Shown piece by piece: positions 6,803 through 11,965 of a DNA stretch of 11,965 nucleotides. The position numbers and the translations under genes were made by a program. The stretch covers positions 1 to 11,965 of the forward strand of contig CAAGGB010000082.1 in NCBI GenBank assembly GCA_900769285.1, given 5' to 3'. Under the pieces are notes generated by a model that made no database searches, was not told the DNA's origin, and was given only the letters and a program-made list of their open reading frames with translations. Source of the stretch: Victivallales bacterium (lineage in GTDB: Bacteria > Verrucomicrobiota > Lentisphaeria > Oligosphaerales > Oligosphaeraceae). Position 1 is the stretch's first letter; every line of letters begins with the position of its first letter.

Positions 6803-6849
6803 CAGGCCGGCGGCGCCGCCCGCGGAGGGGTTGAGGCGCCGTCGGCCTG
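6803..6849. other. 15-bp stem-loop in the convergent intergenic gap
   Basis: Bases 6803-6817 pair with 6835-6849 (one G-U on the plus-strand RNA, an A-C mismatch on the minus-strand RNA) around a 17-nt loop. It lies between the converging kinase and TIGR04073-like genes and may help end transcription of the latter. No T-tract follows on either strand, so terminator function is uncertain. Confidence 0.5.
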
Positions 6850-6892
6850 TGGGGGAAGTCAGTCAGGGCTGCGCGGGAGTACGTTCAGCCTC

Positions 6893-7891
6893 TCACTTGA
6901 CGTGATAGAAGCGGTTGAAGACGGGGCGGTTGACCTGCCAGTTGACGCCGCGCTTCTTCTGGAAGACGTACTCGGGGACGATGATGGGCTCCCAGCCGAA
7001 GGGGAAGGTGACGAATTCGACGACGCCGACGACCTCGCGGGCGAGGAAGCGCCAGACGCCGAGCCCGACGCCCTTGGTGAGTCCGGCGAGGTCGCCCTCC
7101 TGCTCGGTCACGCGGAGGATGTTGAAGGGTATTTCGAGGACGCCGCAGGCGATGTTGCTGACGGAGCGTCCGAACTGGTCGGCGGGTCTGCGGAGGGCGT
7201 AGGGGTCGAGTTCGGTGTCGTCCTTGGAGGGGTCGAGTCCGATGATGCCGGCGAAGAAGTCGCCGATTTCGGCGGTGCGGATGGCGACGTAGGCGCCGAT
7301 GACGCCGGCGTGTGCCTCGGCGCGGATGTCCCAGCGGCTACGCGGGAAGACGTCGATGTTCTGTCCCTTGACGGGGCTCTGCCAGACGGCGGTGTAGTTC
7401 TCGGCGCGGAAGGGTCCGAGGACGGCGGTCAGGTAGCTGTCGGTGGTGTGGAGGTTGAAGACGGGCGTCTTGTCGTAGTAGTTGATGAGCCAGAGTGGGG
7501 GGATGCAGTGGGGGAAGTCGACGCCCTCCTCGTAGGCGATGGCGGAGGCGCCGAGGGCGAGGTAGTCGGTGAGGGCGACTTCGGCGCCGATGCCGATGCC
7601 GCCGGCGAGGCCGCAGCGGACGATGTCGAGGAGGTCGCGGACGCGGTTCCAGATGTAGAGCTCGGTCTGGACGGCGAGGCGGTTGAAGTTGAAGTTGTTG
7701 TCGTACTCGATGGTGGCGATGGCGTTGTCCTCCTCCTGGGGCGTCTGCTCGGTGGCGGTCTCCTGGATGCCGAAGCCGGCGGGTCCCTGGTCGATGATGG
7801 TGACCTGTGCGGTGAGGGAGCTGAGCGAGAGGGCCGCGAGGAGGGCGAGGCAGCGAACCATATTCCAGCGTGTCGAAGTCATCTGAATCAT
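6893..7891 (-). CDS. Exported protein resembling exosortase system-associated TIGR04073 family
   Basis: The predicted 332-aa protein has an N-terminal signal peptide (MVRCLALLAALSLSSLTA, residues 11-28), so it should reach the periplasm or outer membrane. Residues 240-311 (FGRSVSNIACGVLEIPFNIL through GWEPIIVPEYVF) match my recollection of the TIGR04073 block: a conserved amphipathic stretch with LEIP near its start, a Gly-rich KGVGLGV centre and a TFPF...PEYV end. That family is reported from exosortase-containing Verrucomicrobia and Lentisphaerae and has no proven function. The middle (about 90-130) is Gly-rich (AGGIGIGAEVALTDYLALGA), like related proteins that may form outer-membrane beta structure. 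The ATG at 7891 has AAGGA eight bases upstream; an ATG three codons inside is almost as good. No exosortase or PEP-CTERM gene is visible here. Confidence 0.75.
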   Translation of the reverse strand: MIQMTSTRWNMVRCLALLAALSLSSLTAQVTIIDQGPAGFGIQETATEQTPQEEDNAIATIEYDNNFNFNRLAVQTELYIWNRVRDLLDIVRCGLAGGIGIGAEVALTDYLALGASAIAYEEGVDFPHCIPPLWLINYYDKTPVFNLHTTDSYLTAVLGPFRAENYTAVWQSPVKGQNIDVFPRSRWDIRAEAHAGVIGAYVAIRTAEIGDFFAGIIGLDPSKDDTELDPYALRRPADQFGRSVSNIACGVLEIPFNILRVTEQEGDLAGLTKGVGLGVWRFLAREVVGVVEFVTFPFGWEPIIVPEYVFQKKRGVNWQVNRPVFNRFYHVK

Positions 7892-7992
7892 GTTCCTTGT
7901 CCTTGGGAGGGGTTATGGTGTAAGGTTGATGAATGATGCGTGTGATTGAGTTCGGGCGCTGGTCTGTCCGCGCACTGTGAAAAACCATTGGT

Positions 7993-8022
7993 AATATAAT
8001 TGTGGGAACGGGGGAAAAGCAA
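7993..8022 (-). promoter_or_regulatory. Candidate promoter for the TIGR04073-like gene
   Basis: On the minus strand, TTGCTT (8017-8022) and TATATT (7993-7998) are spaced by 18 bases. The -10 matches five of six consensus positions and the -35 four. The site lies in the most AT-rich part of the region, about 100 bases upstream of the ATG at 7891, leaving a leader of roughly 90-95 nt with no obvious structure. Confidence 0.5.
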
Positions 8023-8082
8023 GTGTGCGGCGAGGATTTTTTGCGGAAGGGCGCCTAGTCGGAAGAAAGATAGGCCGTGGGC

Positions 8083-8111
8083 TTGAAAAGTCAAGTGGGG
8101 CGGGCTATATT
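8083..8111 (+). promoter_or_regulatory. Sigma-70 promoter of the thiamin operon
   Basis: TTGAAA (8083-8088) and TATATT (8106-8111) are separated by exactly 17 bases, each matching five of six consensus positions. Transcription would start near 8118, immediately before the first pairing arm of the TPP aptamer, which supports the assignment. Confidence 0.8.
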
Positions 8112-8120
8112 GGAAACGAT

Positions 8121-8213
8121 TTCAGCGGGGAGTCTGCGCGACAGGCTGAGAGGGAGGTGTTGCCTCCGACCCATGAACCTGATTTGGATCATGCCAACGA
8201 AGGGAAGCCTGAA
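8121..8213 (+). promoter_or_regulatory. TPP riboswitch (thi-box) aptamer
   Basis: The conserved THI elements occur in order. GGGGAGTC follows the P1 5' arm TTCAGC. CTGAGA is at 8146-8151. An accessory hairpin GGAGG/CCTCC lies between. ACCTGAT is at 8177-8183, and GGATCATGCC then CGAAGGGAAG lead to the P1 3' arm GCCTGAA. Such aptamers bind thiamin pyrophosphate and shut off thiamin genes. It sits directly upstream of thiSFGH and is followed by an intrinsic terminator, so control is probably by transcription attenuation. Confidence 0.97.
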
Positions 8214-8243
8214 GGAGCGTTTCATATTCAGACGTCTGCGGAC

Positions 8244-8285
8244 AGCGGGAGCTTGCCAGGTCAGGTAGGTGCTCCCGCTTTCTTT
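8244..8285 (+). terminator. Riboswitch-controlled intrinsic terminator
   Basis: AGCGGGAGC (8244-8252) pairs perfectly with GCTCCCGCT (8271-8279) and is followed by TTCTTT. It lies 30 bases after the aptamer and 50 bases before the thiS start, so it is the expected expression platform. When TPP stabilises P1, the terminator should form. The competing anti-terminator pairing was not identified with confidence. Confidence 0.85.
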
Positions 8286-8334
8286 ATGTCATGGACGTCT
8301 GGGTGCGCGAGGCGCAAGGAGCAAGTGTGACAGT

Positions 8335-8529
8335 ATGGTCAAGGTGAACGGCGAGGAGCTGGCGGTGGCCGGCCTGAGCGTGTCCGAGCTGCTGGAGAGG
8401 CTGGGCTACGCGGGCGGCCGGGTGGCCGTCGAGCTGAACGGCGACATCGTGCGGCGCGGAGACTACGGCGCGACGGTGCTGCGCGACGGCGATGTGGTCG
8501 AGGTGGTGCGCTTCGTGGGAGGGGGCTGA
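8335..8529 (+). CDS. thiS: Sulfur carrier protein ThiS
   Basis: The predicted 64-aa ubiquitin-like protein has the usual ThiS length and ends in Gly-Gly (FVGGG). The terminal glycine is adenylated by ThiF and converted to a thiocarboxylate, the sulfur donor for the thiazole ring. The central pattern VELNGDIVRRGDY and the late DGDVVEVV are typical of the family. The ATG at 8335 is preferred over an upstream in-frame start because it yields the correct N-terminal strand (MVKVNGEE) and avoids the terminator. AAGGAG lies 13 bases upstream, which is rather far. It is the first gene behind the TPP riboswitch, and thiF follows after three bases. Confidence 0.95.
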   Translation: MVKVNGEELAVAGLSVSELLERLGYAGGRVAVELNGDIVRRGDYGATVLRDGDVVEVVRFVGGG

Positions 8530-8532
8530 GCC

Positions 8533-9195
8533 ATGGACAGCGGACATGAAAGCATGGGCCGGGTGCCGTCCCGGGAGGAGATGCGCGCGGCGCTGGTGAA
8601 GCGCCAGGGCGAGTCGCTGGTGTCGGCGTTCGAGCGCTCGACGGTGGCGATCTGCGGACTGGGCGGGCTGGGGTCGGCCATCGCGCTGTCGCTGGCGCGG
8701 GCCGGCGTCGGTCGGCTGATACTGATTGACTTCGACCGGCTGGACGTGACGAACCTGCACCGTCAGCAGTACCTGGCCTGTCAGGTGGGCCGTCCGAAGG
8801 CCGAGGCGCTCACGGAGAACCTGCGGCAGGTCGCGCCGTATGTGGAGTATGTGCCGCACGTGGCGCGGGTGACGGAGGAGAACGCGCCGACGCTGCTGGC
8901 GGGCGCGTCGGTGGTGTGCGAGGCGTTCGATGTGGCGGAGGCGAAGGCGATGCTGGCGGAGACGGTGCTGACGCGCCTGCCGGAGGCGTACCTGGTGACG
9001 GGGACGGGGATGGCGGGCATCGGGCCGGGCAACCGCATCGTGACGCGCCGCGTGGGACGGCGGATGTACGTCTGCGGCGACGGCGAGAGCGATGTGGCCG
9101 AGGCGGGGAGCCTGGTGGCGCCGCGGGTGATGCTGTGCGCCGCCCATCAGGCGCTGGTGACGCTGCGGCTGCTCGCCGGCCAGACCGACGTCTAG
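8533..9195 (+). CDS. thiF: Sulfur carrier protein adenylyltransferase ThiF (short, family 2 type)
   Basis: The predicted 220-aa E1-like enzyme adenylates the C-terminal glycine of ThiS using ATP. The Rossmann loop GLGGLG is at 42-47, the ribose-binding acid D66 in LIDFDRLD, NLHRQQY with R77 at 74-80, K89 in RPKAEA, and D133 in EAFD. The protein is shorter than E. coli ThiF (about 250 aa). It lacks the paired CxxC zinc motifs and the cysteine corresponding to E. coli Cys184, as I recall for the clostridial-type family 2 (TIGR02354). The sulfur-transfer step may therefore differ from E. coli. The ATG at 8533 follows a GGAGGGGG ribosome-binding sequence lying in the end of thiS. An internal ATG at codon 8 is a weaker alternative. 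Confidence 0.93.
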   Translation: MDSGHESMGRVPSREEMRAALVKRQGESLVSAFERSTVAICGLGGLGSAIALSLARAGVGRLILIDFDRLDVTNLHRQQYLACQVGRPKAEALTENLRQVAPYVEYVPHVARVTEENAPTLLAGASVVCEAFDVAEAKAMLAETVLTRLPEAYLVTGTGMAGIGPGNRIVTRRVGRRMYVCGDGESDVAEAGSLVAPRVMLCAAHQALVTLRLLAGQTDV

Positions 9196-9198
9196 GGC

Positions 9199-9220
9199 GG
9201 TCGCCTGCGGTCAGGCGGCC
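9199..9220 (+). other. Hairpin in the thiF-thiG gap
   Basis: GGTCGCCTG (9199-9207) pairs with CAGGCGGCC (9212-9220) across a CGGT tetraloop, giving a 9-bp stem with one G-U pair, three bases after the thiF stop. No T-tract follows, so it is more likely an mRNA processing or stability element, or a partial attenuator, than a terminator. The 84-base gap also contains alternating GCGCGCGC and a CGCCAA duplication. Confidence 0.5.
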
Positions 9221-9279
9221 GCGCGCGCGAACGCCAACGCCAACGGGAAAGTGAACAATAGCTGAGGAATTTTGGAGCA

Positions 9280-10068
9280 ATGTCGGAAACAACGTCATCA
9301 TCGTCGGACCGTCTGGTCATTGGCGGGCATGAGTTTGGCTCGCGCTTCATTCTGGGGTCGGGCAAGTATTCGATGCGCCTGATTGAGGCTGCGGTCAAGG
9401 ACGCGGGTGCGGAGATGGTCACGCTGGCGGTCCGCCGCGCGAACACGCGCGAGCAGGAGAGCATCCTGGACTTCATCCCGAAGGGGGTTACGCTGCTGCC
9501 CAACACGTCCGGCGCGCGCAACGCGGACGAGGCCGTGCGCATCGCCCGGCTGGCCCGCGAGCTCGGCTGCGGCGACTTCGTCAAGGTCGAGATCATGCGT
9601 GACACCAAGTATCTGCTTCCCGACAACCAGGAGACGATCCGCGCGACGGAGCGTCTGGCCGGCGAGGGCTTCATCGTCATGCCCTACATGTACCCGGACC
9701 TGACGGCGGCGCGTGATCTGGTGAGCGCGGGTGCGGCCACCATCATGCCGCTGGCCTCGCCCATCGGCTCCAACAAAGGCCTGGCCACCCGCGACTTCAT
9801 CCAGATGCTCATCGACGAGATCAGCCTGCCCATCATTGTCGACGCCGGCATCGGACGTCCCTCGCAGGCCTGCGAGGCGATGGAGATGGGCGCGGCCGCC
9901 ATCATGGCCAACACGGCGCTGGCCACCGCCGGCGACCTCCATGCCATGGCGCGCGCCTTCCGGCTCGCCATCGAGGCCGGACGCGCCGCCTATCTCGCCG
10001 GACTCGGACGCGTCCTCTCCCGCGGCGGCGACTCCTCCGACCCACTCACCGGCTTCCTCCGCGACTGA
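9280..10068 (+). CDS. thiG: Thiazole synthase ThiG
   Basis: The predicted 262-aa TIM-barrel enzyme builds the thiazole phosphate from 1-deoxyxylulose 5-phosphate, dehydroglycine and ThiS thiocarboxylate. K102 in FVKVEI is the expected Schiff-base lysine, followed by KYLLPDNQETI at 110-120. The phosphate-binding end of the barrel is visible in MPLASPIGSNKGL (156-168), PIIVDAGIGRPSQA (184-197) and GAAAIMANTALA (204-215). Length and motifs are normal for the family. The ATG at 9280 has GAGGAA about ten bases upstream. The Ser/Thr-rich first nine residues precede the conserved LVIGGHEF strand. Codon choice shifts from G-ending to C-ending through the middle of the gene. Confidence 0.97.
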   Translation: MSETTSSSSDRLVIGGHEFGSRFILGSGKYSMRLIEAAVKDAGAEMVTLAVRRANTREQESILDFIPKGVTLLPNTSGARNADEAVRIARLARELGCGDFVKVEIMRDTKYLLPDNQETIRATERLAGEGFIVMPYMYPDLTAARDLVSAGAATIMPLASPIGSNKGLATRDFIQMLIDEISLPIIVDAGIGRPSQACEAMEMGAAAIMANTALATAGDLHAMARAFRLAIEAGRAAYLAGLGRVLSRGGDSSDPLTGFLRD

Positions 10069-10096
10069 ACCTGAATCAGAACCATATTGCTTCCCC

Positions 10097-11350
10097 ATGG
10101 ACAACCAGTATTTCGTCGATTCTGAATTCCTGTCGCCGGGGGCGCTGGCGAAGAAGCACCGCCTGGAGAACGACCCGTCGTCACGCACGGACATCTTCGC
10201 GTATCTGCCGGGGATGGAGCGCCTCGAGTCGGAGGTGTGCGGACAGGTGATGGCGCGTGTGGGCGCCTACGACGCCTCGCGCTGGACGGCGCGTGACGTG
10301 CGGCTGGCGCTGAGCCACAGCTCGTGCTCGGTGGAGGACCTGGAGGCGCTGCTGTCGCCGGCGGCGGAGCCGTTCCTGGAGGAGATGGCGGCGAAGGCGC
10401 GCACGGTGACGGCCCGTCACTTCGGCAACACGGTGTATCTGTTCACGCCGCTCTACATCGCCAACCACTGCGAGAACTATTGCGTCTACTGCGGCTTCAA
10501 CTGCTACAACCACATCCGGCGGATGCGGCTCACCATGGAGCAGATCGAGCACGAGATGCAGGTCATCGCCGCCACCGGCATGGAGGAGATTCTCCTCCTC
10601 ACCGGCGAGAGCCACGCCCAGAGCAGCGTCCAGTACATCGGCGACGCCTGCCGCCTCGCCCGCAAGTACTTCCGTCTGGTCGGGCTCGAGGTCTACCCCA
10701 TGAACACCGACGACTACCGCTTCCTCCGCGAGTGCGGCGCCGACTACGTCACCGTCTTCCAGGAGACCTACGACACGGCGCGCTACGAGCAGCTCCACCT
10801 CGCCGGCCACAAGCGCGTCTGGCCCTACCGCTTCGACGCACAGGAGCGCGCCCTCCGCGGCGGTATGCGCGGCGTCGCGTTCTCCGCCCTCCTGGGGCTC
10901 GCCGACTTCCGCCGCGACGCGCTGGCGACCGCGCTTCACGCCTACTATCTCCAGCGCAAGTACCCCGCCGCGGAGATTTCGCTGTCGTGCCCGCGCCTGC
11001 GTCCGATTGTGAACAACGAGCGCATCAGCCCGCTGGACGTGAGCGAGCGGAAGCTGTGCCAGGTGCTGTGCGCCTACCGGCTGTTCCTGCCCTTCGCCGG
11101 CATCACCGTCTCCTCGCGCGAAAGCGCCGCTTTCCGCGACGGCATCGTCCGTATCGCCGCCACTAAGGTCTCCGCCGGCGTCTCCACCGGCATCGGGGAC
11201 CACGAGAGCAAGTACTCCGGACAGGCTAGCCAGGAGCCCGAGGGCGACGAGCAGTTCGAGATCAACGACGCCCGCAGCTACGCCGGCATGTACGCCGACC
11301 TCTCGCGCGGGGGACTTCAGCCCGTCGTCAACGACTATGTCTACGTCTGA
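10097..11350 (+). CDS. thiH: 2-iminoacetate synthase ThiH (radical SAM, tyrosine lyase)
   Basis: The predicted 417-aa radical SAM enzyme cleaves tyrosine to dehydroglycine (2-iminoacetate) and p-cresol for ThiG. The 4Fe-4S motif CxxxCxxC is C125, C129 and C132 in HCENYCVYCGF. ILLLTGESH, VYPMNTDDYRFL and the C-terminal ISTGIGDHES-like VSTGIGDHESKYSGQ agree with ThiH rather than biotin or hydrogenase maturases. Length is slightly above E. coli ThiH (377 aa). The ATG at 10097 is 28 bases after thiG. No Shine-Dalgarno sequence is visible in that AT-richer gap, which is odd for this operon, but no better start preserves the conserved N-terminus. ThiH indicates the oxygen-sensitive route, used in place of the glycine oxidase ThiO. 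The last 14 bases overlap the next gene. Confidence 0.97.
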   Translation: MDNQYFVDSEFLSPGALAKKHRLENDPSSRTDIFAYLPGMERLESEVCGQVMARVGAYDASRWTARDVRLALSHSSCSVEDLEALLSPAAEPFLEEMAAKARTVTARHFGNTVYLFTPLYIANHCENYCVYCGFNCYNHIRRMRLTMEQIEHEMQVIAATGMEEILLLTGESHAQSSVQYIGDACRLARKYFRLVGLEVYPMNTDDYRFLRECGADYVTVFQETYDTARYEQLHLAGHKRVWPYRFDAQERALRGGMRGVAFSALLGLADFRRDALATALHAYYLQRKYPAAEISLSCPRLRPIVNNERISPLDVSERKLCQVLCAYRLFLPFAGITVSSRESAAFRDGIVRIAATKVSAGVSTGIGDHESKYSGQASQEPEGDEQFEINDARSYAGMYADLSRGGLQPVVNDYVYV

Positions 11351-11965
11351 CCGCGCCGGAACGCCGCCCGAGCTCATCTGTGTCACGGCCCGCGCCCTCT
11401 GCGACGAGCCGCTCGCCCAGCGTCTGGAGCGGCTCGTCGCCTCCCCGTATGCCCCCGCCGCCGTCATCCTGCGCGAGAAGGACCTCGACCCGGGCGACTA
11501 CCGCGTCCTTGCGACGGAGACGCTGCGGCTCTGCCGCCGGCACGGCGTCCGTTGCATCCTCCACACGTTCGCCGAGGTGGCGCTCGAGCTGCGCCCGGAC
11601 GCGCTGCATCTGCCGTTGCCGGCGCTGCGCGGCCTGGATGCGTGCGTCCGCCGACGCCTGCCGCCGCTGGGCGCCTCCTGCCATAGCGTCGCGGACATCG
11701 AGGAGGCGGCCGCGCTCGGCTGCGCCTACGTCACGGCCGGACATATCTTCGACACCGACTGCAAGCGCGGCCTGCCGGGGCGCGGACTCGAATTCCTCGC
11801 CCGCGCCTGCGCCGCCGCGCCCGTGCCCGTCTACGCCATCGGCGGTATCACTCCCGAACGGCTGCCCGCTGTTCTGGCGGCCGGTGCCCAGGGCGCCTGT
11901 GTGATGGGCGCCCTCATGCGCTGCCAAGATCCCGACGCGCTCCTCCGCCAATTCTGTCCACAAAA
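11337..11965 (+). CDS. ThiE/TenI superfamily protein, TenI-like; 3' end beyond window
   Basis: The frame opens with ATG inside the end of thiH (14-base overlap) and stays open to the window edge, giving 209 residues without a stop. It is a TIM-barrel protein of the thiamin phosphate synthase/TenI superfamily. VILREKDL (43-50), SCHSVADIEEA with H116, GHIFDTDCKRGLPGRGLE (135-152) and AIGGITPE (167-174) are diagnostic. The 135-152 segment is close to the TenI sequence I remember from Bacillus. The two acidic Mg-binding positions of ThiE, in the ND and GQxD motifs, appear as HTF (76-78) and HLPLP (91-95), so pyrophosphate chemistry is doubtful. A thiazole tautomerase role is favoured, but annotation pipelines may call it thiamine phosphate synthase. 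The superfamily is certain and the subtype is inferred. The protein is probably nearly complete. Confidence 0.88.
   Translation, partial: MSTSDRAGTPPELICVTARALCDEPLAQRLERLVASPYAPAAVILREKDLDPGDYRVLATETLRLCRRHGVRCILHTFAEVALELRPDALHLPLPALRGLDACVRRRLPPLGASCHSVADIEEAAALGCAYVTAGHIFDTDCKRGLPGRGLEFLARACAAAPVPVYAIGGITPERLPAVLAAGAQGACVMGALMRCQDPDALLRQFCPQ

Noticed and set aside
7995..8000. Perfect TATAAT on the plus strand as a promoter
   Set aside because: No -35-like hexamer lies 16-18 bases upstream, and the promoter at 8083-8111 fits the riboswitch start much better.
10066..10092. Second thi-box in the thiG-thiH gap
   Set aside because: Only the short string GAACCTGA resembles the aptamer; the CTGAGA and GCGAAGGGAA elements are missing.
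9731..10096. Upstream extension of the thiH frame into thiG
   Set aside because: The extension is Pro/Ser/Arg-rich and overlaps well-conserved thiG; the ThiH family N-terminus fits the ATG at 10097.

Overview
The window is a high-GC bacterial chromosome segment. Its most informative lineage marker is a secreted protein at 6893-7891 (minus) whose C-terminal block resembles the exosortase system-associated TIGR04073 family. I know that family mainly from Verrucomicrobiota and Lentisphaerota. The dispersed GC-rich intergenic repeats also fit the PVC superphylum. I would place the source in Verrucomicrobiota sensu lato (Lentisphaeria, Kiritimatiellia or a relative), as an inference. An oxygen-sensitive thiazole route (ThiH, not ThiO) suggests an anaerobic or facultative lifestyle.

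Layout. Bases 1-392 are a gene-free island of stacked repeats: a 9-bp tandem array, a 20-nt palindromic repeat, a 34-nt hairpin unit and a 12-bp perfect hairpin. Three minus-strand genes follow, read right to left: a secreted alpha/beta hydrolase with an extra C-terminal domain (3514-5322), metH coupled to it by an ATGA overlap (1076-3517), and, beyond an array of 35-bp repeats, a stand-alone GGQ release-factor-like protein (393-878). Bases 5323-5769 are intergenic and hold a second, inverted copy of the 34-nt hairpin unit. A ROK-family kinase (5770-6705, plus) ends at a clear intrinsic terminator and converges on the TIGR04073-like gene.

From about 8083 to the right edge lies a thiamin operon on the plus strand: a near-consensus sigma-70 promoter, a TPP riboswitch, an intrinsic terminator, then thiS, thiF (short family-2 type), thiG, thiH and a ThiE/TenI-superfamily gene cut by the window edge. 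These genes make the thiazole half of thiamin. ThiF adenylates the ThiS C-terminus for sulfur loading, ThiH makes dehydroglycine from tyrosine, ThiG condenses these with deoxyxylulose phosphate, and the last protein probably aromatises or couples the thiazole. High TPP should terminate transcription before thiS.

I see no mobile-element enzyme, no CRISPR array, no tRNA or rRNA and no clear novel enzymatic system. The least explained items are the 35-bp palindrome-bearing tandem array behind metH, the shared hairpin repeats, the hydrolase with its added domain coupled to metH, and the abrupt blocks of opposite GC skew inside genes.
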